A DNA stretch of 30,915 nucleotides. It comes from Succinatimonas hippei. Lineage in GTDB: Bacteria > Pseudomonadota > Gammaproteobacteria > Enterobacterales > Succinivibrionaceae. The stretch spans positions 1 through 30,915 of the forward strand of contig SFGV01000018.1 in the NCBI GenBank assembly GCA_004557545.1, in the 5' to 3' direction. Of this stretch, positions 24,000-30,915 are shown piece after piece. The notes under the pieces were generated by a model. The model was not told the origin of the DNA and ran no database searches. It saw only the letters and a list, made by a program, of their open reading frames with translations. Position numbers and translations under genes: made by a program. How positions within the stretch are numbered: the first letter of the stretch is position 1; each line of letters opens with the position of its first letter.

Positions 24000-24156
24000 A
24001 TTGTCTGATTCCTTATGTATTTGGGTGCGTTTGCCACACTAAATTAGGTTTGTCCATTTCCTGTAAGCTCATAGGAGACGGTTACGGACATTCGGAGATA
24101 ATGGCATTAGCCGCAACCGCTCCTGTCGCTTACACAACGAATTATAAAAACGTGTC

Positions 24157-24223
24157 TTTATATAAAGTGTGTGCAAGGTCTCAAAACCGGTATCCTTGTA
24201 TACTTGTATACAAGGATACCGGT
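24157..24223 (-). promoter_or_regulatory. Promoter and 38-bp operator-like inverted repeat of the dctPQM-uxaC operon
   Basis: On the minus strand TTGAGA (24184-24179) and TATAAA (24162-24157) are 16 bp apart, each matching five of six consensus bases. One base upstream of the -35 lies a perfect inverted repeat with 18-base arms, ACCGGTATCCTTGTATAC and its complement, separated by TT (24186-24223). It contains CTTGTATACAAG (24203-24214), identical to the site before the first TRAP operon. The centre is about 54 bases before the expected transcription start, a position compatible with activation or with repression by looping. Confidence 0.7.
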
Positions 24224-24449
24224 AACAAGATTGATATTTAAGAAAATATTCTCGTAAAATTTACTAAAAATGCAGGTTTTTCGCCGGATTTTAGACAGCT
24301 TTTACAAAAACAGAGACCGGATTTAACCTCATGGTTTCAGAATTTCAAAGTGTGTCTTAAGCGTCATAGCGCAAGCGTTTATGGCGGTGTTTTGTGATGC
24401 CTGGATATGACAATGGCGACACAAGGCCGCCATTTTAAAGGAAGGTAAA
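24224..24449. other. Gap between the dctP control region and asnS
   Basis: No gene is seen. Next to asnS an imperfect stem AATGGCG/CGCCATT (24412-24434) could be a weak asnS terminator for the minus strand, but it lacks a U-tract. Confidence 0.4.
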
Positions 24450-25850
24450 TCAGAAATCAGCGTGCATCGGGGTGCGAGGGAAGGGGATCACATCGCGCAG
24501 ATTGCCGACACCAGTGATGTAGTCGACTATACGCTCAAAGCCGAGGCCAAACCCTGAGTGGGGAACTGAGCCGTAACGGCGCAGATCGCGGTACCACCAG
24601 TAGTTTTCCTTATTCATGTGCAGCTCTTCCATGCGCTTGTCCAGACGATCAAGACGCTCCTCACGCTGCGAGCCGCCTATGATTTCGCCGATTCCCGGCG
24701 CCAGCACGTCCATCGCGGCTACGGTCTTACCATCCTCGTTGGCGCGCATATAGAAGGCTTTGATGTCGCGAGGGTAATCGCGAACCACGACAGGGGAGTG
24801 GAAGTGCTCTTCGGCAAGATAGCGCTCATGCTCCGACTGGAGATCGATACCCCATTTGACCGGGTACTGAAATTTCTTCCCGCACTTCTCAAGGATCTCA
24901 ATGGCCTCGGTGTACTCAACCTGAGCGAAATCAGAGTTTACAAAGCGCTCAAGCCTGCCGATGGCGTCCTTGTCCACGCGCTGCACGATAAACTCGAGAT
25001 CGCTGCGGTTATGTTCAAGCACATAAGTGAAGATGGCCTTGAGCATATCGCCAGCGACCTTCGCGCATCCGTCAAGATCGGTGAAAGCCATCTCTGGCTC
25101 GACCATCCAGAACTCGGCAAGGTGTCTTGTGGTGTTGGAGTTCTCGGCGCGGAAGGTAGGTCCGAAGGTATAGACCTTTGAGAAAGCGCAGGCATAGGTT
25201 TCGGCCTCAAGCTGTCCTGAAACGGTCAGGAATGAATGGCGTCCGAAAAAGTCCTTGGTGAAATCAACCTTGCCGTCAGCTCCTTTGGGAGGATTGTTGA
25301 GATCAAGGTTTGTAACCTGGAACATCTCGCCGGCGCCTTCGGCGTCAGAGGCGGTGATAAGCGGGGTTGAGACCCACATGAAACCGCGGCTCTGGAAGAA
25401 TGAATGAATAGCGAACGCGGCCGAGTTGCGGATGCGCATAACCGCGCCGATAAGATTGGTGCGTGGTCTTAAATGCGCGTACTCACGCAGGTACTCAACG
25501 CTGTGGCGTTTGGCGCTCATTGGGTAGGTGTCAGGATCATCCACAAATCCCAGAACCTTTACCTCTTTTGCGTGCACCTCAACGCTCTGACCCTTGCCCT
25601 TGGATTCTACAAGCTCGCCGTCTACCGCGACTGAGCATCCGGTGGTGAGCTTTAAGATCTCGCTTTGGTAATTGGCAAGAGTCTGATCAGCGACTATCTG
25701 GATTGAATCAAAGCAGGAACCGTCGTTTACTGAAATGAACGAGAAACCGGCCTTGGAGTCACGGCGGGTTTTAACCCAGCCTGCGATGGTAACGGTTTTG
25801 CCTATAAGAGCCTTGTCAGACAGCAGCTCCTTGACGCTAGAAATACTCAT
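24450..25850 (-). CDS. asnS: Asparaginyl-tRNA synthetase
   Basis: This class IIb synthetase charges tRNA-Asn. It has 466 residues, exactly the E. coli length. The N-terminal anticodon-binding OB fold carries GWVKTRRDSKAGFSFISVNDGSCFDSIQ. Catalytic core motifs are TPLITASDAEGAGEMF, FLTVSGQLEAETYACAFSKVYTFGPTFRAENS and GFGLGFERIVDYITGVGNLRDVIPFPRTP. It starts three bases after the preceding gene with a poor ribosome site, suggesting coupling. Confidence 0.97.
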   Translation of the reverse strand: MSISSVKELLSDKALIGKTVTIAGWVKTRRDSKAGFSFISVNDGSCFDSIQIVADQTLANYQSEILKLTTGCSVAVDGELVESKGKGQSVEVHAKEVKVLGFVDDPDTYPMSAKRHSVEYLREYAHLRPRTNLIGAVMRIRNSAAFAIHSFFQSRGFMWVSTPLITASDAEGAGEMFQVTNLDLNNPPKGADGKVDFTKDFFGRHSFLTVSGQLEAETYACAFSKVYTFGPTFRAENSNTTRHLAEFWMVEPEMAFTDLDGCAKVAGDMLKAIFTYVLEHNRSDLEFIVQRVDKDAIGRLERFVNSDFAQVEYTEAIEILEKCGKKFQYPVKWGIDLQSEHERYLAEEHFHSPVVVRDYPRDIKAFYMRANEDGKTVAAMDVLAPGIGEIIGGSQREERLDRLDKRMEELHMNKENYWWYRDLRRYGSVPHSGFGLGFERIVDYITGVGNLRDVIPFPRTPMHADF

Positions 25851-25853
25851 ATT

Positions 25854-26393
25854 TTAATTTTTCCTGTCAACTACAAGTTGGTTACGGTACTGCGGATCAA
25901 GATGCCCCGCGTGGGTTTTTATAAGAAACATCCCGCGCGGATGCTTCTTTTCATTTACCACGAGAGCCGGCAGATTACGCGTACGCTGTTCGTTTAAAAA
26001 ATCCTCAAGTTCTTTGGCGCACTGCTCACCTGCAAGACGGGACTCGATTTCAATCTCACTCCCGTCCTCAAGTTTCACCATTCCGCTTACTGTGGTTATG
26101 CCGCGTCTGGCGACGATATCATTAACTCTGGCTATGGTGTGCCTTCCGTTTTGAAAGAGTATGCGCACCTGAGCGTATAAATAGAAGCTCTTGCCAGCGA
26201 GCACCAAAAAGAGCACGCAGAACAGAACCTGACTCCAGGGAATATGGTGATCGGAGTTAATAAACGTGTATAAGGCAAGCACAATTCCGATGCCCGCCAT
26301 AAAACCGTAAATTATGCCGAACACCAGCTGGGCTGTACCCATACGTGGCTCAAAAGAGTTTTTGCGGCGCGCGATCTCGTCACTGTTGCTCAT
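25854..26393 (-). CDS. Small membrane protein of unknown function
   Basis: I do not recognise the family. It has 179 residues with two predicted membrane helices (about 21-44 and 54-76) and then a soluble, probably beta-rich domain (ARVNDIVARRGITTVSG..., from about residue 85). The topology resembles DUF3592-like membrane proteins only loosely. It overlaps the lipoprotein gene upstream by 14 bases and abuts asnS, so it is co-transcribed with both. Confidence 0.75.
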   Translation of the reverse strand: MSNSDEIARRKNSFEPRMGTAQLVFGIIYGFMAGIGIVLALYTFINSDHHIPWSQVLFCVLFLVLAGKSFYLYAQVRILFQNGRHTIARVNDIVARRGITTVSGMVKLEDGSEIEIESRLAGEQCAKELEDFLNEQRTRNLPALVVNEKKHPRGMFLIKTHAGHLDPQYRNQLVVDRKN

Positions 26394-26841
26394 CGGTAAG
26401 TTTCCCGCTGAAGTTTGCGATAGGGTTAAAAGGAGATTCCTCGTCTCTTACGAAATAAACCTTCAGCTCAGCCTGAGTCCTGGCGTTGATCATCGGGCTT
26501 CTTATAGTCTGAAGCGAGACAGGGCGGGCCAGGTTTGCCGGGATAAACTCAGTAAGCTGAACATCGATGCGGGGCGCGACCAGAGTTTCATTCTCATCCA
26601 CGCCTGAGGCCATAGGAATATTGTTAACGCTCACTCTGGTAGTGACTTTTCTTATCTTAAGCGGGCTTAAGGATGAATGCCTTAAGGTGTAGCTGACATT
26701 GAAGCCGGTCTTGCCGTTATTTTCGGCAACCTGCACGCTGTTGATGGTAAGTTCAGGCTTCTTTGAGCCGTCCGGAAGCGACGAGCAGGCGCTAAGCGCC
26801 AGAGCCGACGCCAAAGAAATGCAAATCAGGATCTTTTTCAT
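26380..26841 (-). CDS. WHy/LEA14-like lipoprotein
   Basis: It is a small envelope lipoprotein. The signal peptide ends in the lipobox LSAC with Cys19 as the lipidated residue, and the next residue is Ser, which favours outer-membrane sorting. Residues 28-130 resemble the LEA_2 / WHy fold: INSVQVAENNGKTGFNVSY, SPLKIRKVTTRVSVNNIPMASG. The usual pattern there is a pair of strands ending in V/I-P-hydrophobic-A-S-G. The function in bacteria is not settled; stress protection has been proposed for the fold. It is the first gene of the asnS transcript. Confidence 0.7.
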   Translation of the reverse strand: MKKILICISLASALALSACSSLPDGSKKPELTINSVQVAENNGKTGFNVSYTLRHSSLSPLKIRKVTTRVSVNNIPMASGVDENETLVAPRIDVQLTEFIPANLARPVSLQTIRSPMINARTQAELKVYFVRDEESPFNPIANFSGKLTDEQQ

Positions 26842-27204
26842 ATTCAGTCAAATTACGCCGGGAAGCCGGTGTTTGTCCCAAAGCCGTGACAATGTTTGTC
26901 CGCGGCAAGTCAGTTGATGATTATACCGCTTGCGGCCGGAGTTTATGGAAGGGCTTGTCCGGCAGGCTTGATGAATCCGTAATGACGGTAACGAAGGCTT
27001 TACGGAAATTAATCTGAAATGTCTGAATTCTAAAGAATATATTTTAGTTAACAGACTGATATACAAGATTTTAATTATGTAAAAAATAATTTTTTTGCAA
27101 AAAATTAAGCCGAAGAGGTTAAAAGCGACTAGCATATGAGCCGTGGAAAGAGCCGGACTTGAACGTGCTCTTAAAATCCCGTTAAAACACACAGGATAAA
27201 GCAA
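26842..27204. other. Divergent intergenic region between the asnS operon and the BASS transporter gene
   Basis: On the minus strand a perfect TATAAT -10 (26925-26920) lies about 80 bases before the lipoprotein ATG, though no good -35 is found 16-18 bp upstream. The octamer GTTTGTCC occurs twice (near 26871 and 26894). Around 27010-27120 it is very AT-rich. A clear promoter for the plus-strand gene was not found. Confidence 0.45.
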
Positions 27205-28191
27205 ATGAACGTTATTAAAACCCTTGCCGCGATCTCTGCCTTCTTTGGCAAGACTTTCGCGCTTTGGGTGATCCTCTTTTCGATCATCGCCTATATCGAG
27301 CCTTCATGGTTTACCGGACTGGCACCGTATATTTCAATTCTGCTTGGCATCGTAATGTTTGGCATGGGCCTTACCCTTACCGCCAAGGACTTCTCTGAAG
27401 TATTCACCCGTCCTTTTGAGGTCTTAATCGGTGTAGTAGGGCAGTTTGTGATCATGCCCTGCCTCGCCTGGGCTTTGTGCACAGTCTTAGGACTGCCTCC
27501 TGAGATCTCCGTTGGCGTGATCCTGGTGGGCTGCTGCCCCGGCGGTACCTCATCAAACGTCATGACCTATCTCGCGCGCGGCGATGTACCGCTTTCAGTG
27601 ACCATTACCGCCTGCACCACACTGCTCGCCCCGTTCGTCACTCCGGCGCTTATTTATCTATTCGCGTCAAAGTGGGTTGACGTTTCAATCAGCGCCATGT
27701 TCATGTCTATAGTCAAGATTGTGGTTATCCCTATAGTCCTTGGTATCGTGATCAACACGCTCTTCCGCCGCACTGTACGCAACGCTGTGGTCTGCCTGCC
27801 TCTTATATCAGTGATCGCCATAGTGAGCATTGTCTGCGCGGTTGTAGCCGTAAGCCATGACAAGCTCGCTCAGACCGGTCTTCTGATCTTCGTGGTGGTG
27901 ATCCTCCACAACTGCCTGGGCTATCTCTTTGGCTACCTGCTTGGCAAGGCCTTCCATCTGAGCCTGCACAAGAAGAAGACTCTTGCAATTGAGATCGGCA
28001 TGCAGAATTCGGGACTGGGCGTAGCGCTGGCTATGGCTCACTTCTCACCGCTTTCAGCCGTTCCTTCAGCGATCTTCTCTGTATGGCACAATATTTCAGG
28101 CCCGATCATCGCCACCATCTTCAACAACCTCAACGATCCTGACGCGAAGGATCCTGCGGTTGAAGCAACATCGGAAAAAGCCAAAGCATAA
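27205..28191 (+). CDS. Bile acid:sodium symporter (BASS) family transporter
   Basis: This is a sodium-coupled carrier for organic anions in the inner membrane. It has 328 residues with about ten hydrophobic helices. The BASS signature GCCPGGTSSNVMTYLARGD is at 110-128 and the second crossover motif EIGMQNSGLG is near residue 266. Bacterial relatives include PanS (ketopantoate/pantothenate) and YocS; bile acid transport should not be assumed. The ATG has AGGA nine bases upstream. It is a single-gene unit with terminators behind it. Confidence 0.9.
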   Translation: MNVIKTLAAISAFFGKTFALWVILFSIIAYIEPSWFTGLAPYISILLGIVMFGMGLTLTAKDFSEVFTRPFEVLIGVVGQFVIMPCLAWALCTVLGLPPEISVGVILVGCCPGGTSSNVMTYLARGDVPLSVTITACTTLLAPFVTPALIYLFASKWVDVSISAMFMSIVKIVVIPIVLGIVINTLFRRTVRNAVVCLPLISVIAIVSIVCAVVAVSHDKLAQTGLLIFVVVILHNCLGYLFGYLLGKAFHLSLHKKKTLAIEIGMQNSGLGVALAMAHFSPLSAVPSAIFSVWHNISGPIIATIFNNLNDPDAKDPAVEATSEKAKA

Positions 28192-28200
28192 AACTGACCG

Positions 28201-28273
28201 AGACTTGATTATCTAGCGTCAAGTCTTAATAAATTCCGCTTTTGATTTATTCTGAGTCAGAAGCGGATTTTTT
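28201..28273 (+). terminator. Tandem hairpins terminating the BASS transporter transcript
   Basis: The first stem pairs AGACTTGA with TCAAGTCT (28201-28226). The second pairs TCCGCTTTTGA with TCAGAAGCGGA (28235-28267), eleven pairs with one G-U, and is followed by six T's (28268-28273). The second is a good rho-independent terminator. Confidence 0.82.
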
Positions 28274-28605
28274 CAATAAAAATCTTACCGAAGCTCAATA
28301 ACTGAATATTTCAGGCTTGCTGTTCCAAATAAGTTTTTTATTTAGGATCTCTGTAAACGTTTTAAATCCTAAATTCAGGATCAGCGACTTCTGACAATCC
28401 TGTATTAGTTAATAAATAAGTTTTATTTTCTTTAATAAATTGCTTTAAATATCATTTGATACTTTCACGGTTATCTAAAGTGAGACTGTGATCAAATAAC
28501 TGAAAATACATGGCTATTGTTAAAGTATTCATATACTACGATGTAAACGGTAACGGATATCTGAAAGCTCAGATCTCCAGATACTAACAAACAAAGGAAG
28601 TTCAA
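28274..28605. other. AT-rich region upstream of the sugar-binding protein gene
   Basis: No ORF is supported. It holds two LacI-type-looking stretches, TGTAAACGTTTTA near 28350 and TGTAAACGGTAACG ending at 28555. The 9-mer ACGGTAACG (28547-28555) resembles ACGGTTACG found before both TRAP operons. The promoter was not resolved. GGAAG precedes the gene start. Confidence 0.45.
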
Positions 28606-29565
28606 ATGAAGATAACAAAAATCGCTGCGGCCATGTTATGCGCTGTATTCGCTTTATCTGCGGGTGCAAACGCAAATGCCAAAGATCCATCAGAGTTCAA
28701 GCTTGGATTCTCCGTCCCTCAGCTGGCCAATCCATGGTTTGTCGGTGTGAAACTTGGAATGGAAAAGGCCTGCAAAGAACTTGGAATTAAATGCATATCA
28801 ATTGACGCTCAGTATAAAGTTGACAAGCAGGTGTCAGACATAGAGAACATGATCTCTGACAAATATGACGCAATCTTCTGTACAGCCATCGACGCCAACG
28901 CTCTGACTCAGGTTTATGACGACGCCAAAAAAGCCGGAATAGCCACTGGTTCCATCGCCCAGACGGTTCCTAACTCAAATCTTCTTTACGGCATGGACGA
29001 GTACAACTATGGCTTCACCATTGGTAGCCAGGCTGCTGAATGGGCAAGAGATACTTTAGGTTGCAAAGGAAAAGTAGCCCTCATCACTGAAGATAACGTC
29101 GAGGCTGTAAAAAGAAGAGGTGATGGTATAGAAGACGCGGTAAAAAAGACCTGCCCGACCATTCAGATTGTCTCCCGTCAGGCCGGCGACAATCCTGAGA
29201 GCGGTATGAAGATCATCGAAGCTGTGCTTCAGCAGCATCCTGATCTCAATCTTGTTATAGGTTCCAATGACTCAGGTGGAATAGGCGGGTATCAGGCCAT
29301 GGTATCCAATAACAAGGTTGGTAAGGATAGAGCGGTATTCTCAGGTGACGCTACCCGCGAGGCTCTTGAGCTTATAAAGGATCCGGAGAGCATTTATCGT
29401 GGCACTGTTGACCTTTTCCCGTTTAAGGGCGGATATGAAAGCGCCAAGATCCTCTATGAGATGGCGACTAAAGGCATTCCAGCAAAACAGCGCACAGAGA
29501 TGCTTCCGTACGTCCGCGTTCCAAAGGCTGACGTAATTTCAGGAAAATACACCGCAACATACTGA
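28606..29565 (+). CDS. Sugar ABC transporter periplasmic binding protein (RbsB-like, cluster B)
   Basis: It binds a sugar in the periplasm and delivers it to the ABC permease. It has 319 residues with a signal peptide ending ANA (1-25). Type I fold motifs are LGFSVPQLANPWFVGVKLGM, QVSDIENMISDKYDAIFCTAID, ITEDNVEAVKRRGDGIEDAV and VIGSNDSGGIGGYQAM. The sugar cannot be read from the sequence. It is followed by an intercistronic hairpin and a damaged RbsA-type ATPase gene. Confidence 0.92.
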   Translation: MKITKIAAAMLCAVFALSAGANANAKDPSEFKLGFSVPQLANPWFVGVKLGMEKACKELGIKCISIDAQYKVDKQVSDIENMISDKYDAIFCTAIDANALTQVYDDAKKAGIATGSIAQTVPNSNLLYGMDEYNYGFTIGSQAAEWARDTLGCKGKVALITEDNVEAVKRRGDGIEDAVKKTCPTIQIVSRQAGDNPESGMKIIEAVLQQHPDLNLVIGSNDSGGIGGYQAMVSNNKVGKDRAVFSGDATREALELIKDPESIYRGTVDLFPFKGGYESAKILYEMATKGIPAKQRTEMLPYVRVPKADVISGKYTATY

Positions 29566-29581
29566 CCGCGTCCGCGGCACC

Positions 29582-29603
29582 GGAGCCGGTCTTAGCCGGC
29601 TCC
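29582..29603 (+). other. Hairpin between the binding-protein and ATPase genes
   Basis: GGAGCCGG and CCGGCTCC form an eight-bp stem with loop TCTTAG, followed by only three T's. It is a probable partial terminator or mRNA-stabilising element that favours binding-protein synthesis. Confidence 0.6.
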
Positions 29604-29615
29604 TTTGGAAAAAAC

Positions 29616-30727
29616 ATGAGTCAAAGTAACGACATCATATTATCAACAAAGGGATTGACCAAGTGTTACGCTAAAGTTGAGGCTCTGTCGGATGTTTCAC
29701 TTGATATAAAGCGTGGCGAGGTCATTGCCATTTGCGGGGAAAACGGCGCTGGTAAGTCAACATTTATAAAAATGATCACAGGCGCCGAACAACCGACATC
29801 AGGAAGCGTTGAATTTAACGGCAAAAACATTGTCGGACTGTCTCCATCGATGGTAATGAACTTAGGTATTGCCGCCGTCTATCAGGAATTCTCGCTGATA
29901 CCTTACCTTTCAATTGCCGAAAACATTTTTTATGGCAGGGAGCCTACTCACGGAGGGATCCTTAACCACGCGCATATGCGCCAGAAAGCTCAGGCTCTTT
30001 TCGATGAAATGGGCATGCGCATAGATGTGCGTAAGCGCATTATCGATATCGGTGTCGCCTATCAGCAGATGGTAGAGATCTTAAAGGCTGTATGTGCGCA
30101 CTCTTAAGGAAAATGGCGTAACGGTACTTTTTATCTCACATCGTCTTGAAGAAGTTTTTGAAATCTGTGACCGAACTGCTGTTTTTATGGACGGAAAACT
30201 GGTCTGCGTAAAACCAACCCAGGAGTTTTCACGTAAAACCCTGATCTCGGCAATGGTTGGACGTGAGATCTCAGATGACTATCCTCAGCCAAAGAACGCA
30301 CCAGGAGAACCAGTTCTGATATGTAAAGATCTGTCAAACGAAAAAGTCTGCAATGTAAGCTTTACCTTGCATAAAGGCGAAATACTGGGGTTTGGTGGTC
30401 TTGTGGGTGCCGGGCGTACCGAACTTGCCCGCGCGATTTTCGGTGCTGATCCGTTAAAGTCAGGCGAGATCATATACAAAGGTCATAAATATGTGCCCGG
30501 TAGCCCAAGACACGCGCTTGAGCGCGGTATTGGGCTTATTCCTGAGGATCGCAAAACCCAGGGAGTGATTTTAGGGCTTTCATTGCGTGAAAACGTTGTG
30601 TTCAGCTCACTTCCGCGTTATCTGACACACGGTTTCATTATCGACAGCAAAAAAGAGCGTACCGCTGCGGAGCGTTATGTCGCAGAACTTAATATCAAGA
30701 CAAGCTCCATAGAACAGATCGTAAAAA
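29616..30727 (+). pseudogene. Sugar ABC transporter ATPase (RbsA/MglA type), internally deleted and truncated
   Basis: A full RbsA-type protein has two ATPase domains and about 500 residues. The first 157 or so residues here are normal: Walker A GENGAGKST (41-49), the Q-loop YQEFSL and the degenerate signature region AYQQMVEI. After VEILKAV the frame ends in CAHS and a stop. The downstream frame, shifted by one, resumes with RTLKENGVTVLFISHRLEEV, skipping the Walker B/D-loop stretch, roughly 30 codons in relatives. The second domain has GLVGAGRTELARAIFG and IPEDRKTQGV, and then breaks off at SSIEQIVKN, just where LSGGNQQ should follow. Either the gene is dead or the assembly is wrong here. 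Confidence 0.8.
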
Positions 30728-30915
30728 ATGAAAAAGTCTTTATTATATTTAATTTGTTGTTTTATTTGCTTCTCTGCTTTTTCTCAAGCTTCTGATTTGA
30801 AGTTTCGTGACGGGAAGTTCAAGATTGTTCAGTTGACAGACCTGCATTGGGTAGAGAGTGATTCTTATAAATTGAAGAATGACAGCACTTGTCATTTGAT
30901 TCGTGAAGTTATTCG
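30728..30915 (+). CDS. Metallophosphoesterase, Bacteroidales-like, N-terminal fragment (runs off the window)
   Basis: The ATG at 30728 opens MKKSLLYLICCFICFSAFSQ, a lipid-rich signal peptide, then LKFRDGKFKIVQLTDLHW with the DxH metal motif of calcineurin-like phosphoesterases. The phrasing strongly recalls Bacteroides/Prevotella ICC-like phosphoesterases. The AT-rich codon use is unlike the rest of the window, and there is no Shine-Dalgarno sequence. It begins in another frame, inside the truncated ATPase gene. I think it comes from a different genome by a chimeric join; transfer is the alternative. Confidence 0.7.
   Translation, partial: MKKSLLYLICCFICFSAFSQASDLKFRDGKFKIVQLTDLHWVESDSYKLKNDSTCHLIREVI

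Noticed and set aside
24050..24241. Small plus-strand ORF upstream of the second dctP
   Set aside because: It lies on the promoter and the 38-bp palindrome of the opposite strand and has no homology-like features.
24618..25181. 187-codon plus-strand ORF within asnS
   Set aside because: It is antisense to a full-length asparaginyl-tRNA synthetase; codon bias of asnS creates the open frame.
26848..27204. 118-codon minus-strand ORF between the lipoprotein and the BASS transporter gene
   Set aside because: It covers a divergent promoter region, including a perfect TATAAT, and its composition does not look like a protein.
1..30915. CRISPR arrays, tRNA or rRNA genes, prophage or defence islands
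   Set aside because: Reading both strands I saw no regularly spaced repeats, no tRNA-like cloverleaf stretch and no phage or defence genes beyond the AAA/PD-(D/E)XK gene, whose family function is unproven.

Overview
The window looks like a piece of a gammaproteobacterial chromosome, probably a gut or rumen Succinivibrionaceae-type anaerobe. SerA, AsnS, HtpX, UxaC and the AroG-type DAHP synthase read very close to the enterobacterial proteins, TrpC and TrpF are fused as in E. coli, and TRAP transporters and a DUF1703-type AAA/PD-(D/E)XK protein are present. This placement is inferred from remembered protein sequences, not from a search. The last ~190 bases read as the start of a Bacteroidales-type gene, so the right edge is probably a chimeric assembly join or, less likely, a transfer boundary.

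Layout, left to right. (1) 1-3344: an AAA-ATPase/PD-(D/E)XK gene cut between Walker A and Walker B by a complete 1,600-bp ISL3-family insertion sequence (489-2088) with clean inverted repeats and an 8-bp target duplication. (2) 3345-7417: an aromatic-codon-rich leader ORF, a class I DAHP synthase, serA, and a secreted protein of unknown function, closed by a bidirectional terminator. (3) 7427-10451, minus strand: a TRAP transporter dctP-Q-M with an intercistronic terminator after dctP. (4) 10548-17767, minus strand: the full tryptophan pathway as two blocks, trpE-trpG and trpD-trpCF-trpB-trpA. Each block has its own Trp-rich leader peptide (MEFISRSWWWLPA and MNYSVFTSWWLRTTVRG) and its own attenuator with competing hairpins. 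Neither leader peptide is long enough to appear as a conventional ORF. (5) 17775-19320, minus: htpX and a YiiX-like papain-fold protein. (6) 19409-24223, minus: a second TRAP transporter dctP-Q-M followed by uxaC (uronate isomerase), under a promoter next to a perfect 18-bp-arm inverted repeat. (7) 24450-26841, minus: a WHy-domain lipoprotein, a small membrane protein and asnS. (8) 27205-28191, plus: a bile acid:sodium symporter (BASS) family transporter. (9) 28606-30727, plus: a sugar ABC binding protein and a damaged RbsA-type ATPase gene, then the Bacteroidales-like fragment.

How it fits together. DAHP synthase feeds the shikimate pathway, SerA starts the route to the serine used by TrpB, and the trp genes complete tryptophan synthesis. 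All three aromatic units seem to sense amino acid supply through leader peptides. The two TRAP operons share an identical 12-bp palindrome CTTGTATACAAG about 200 bp upstream of their binding-protein genes. Since one operon carries uxaC, both may import hexuronates under one GntR-type regulator. No regulator gene, tRNA, rRNA or CRISPR array was seen.
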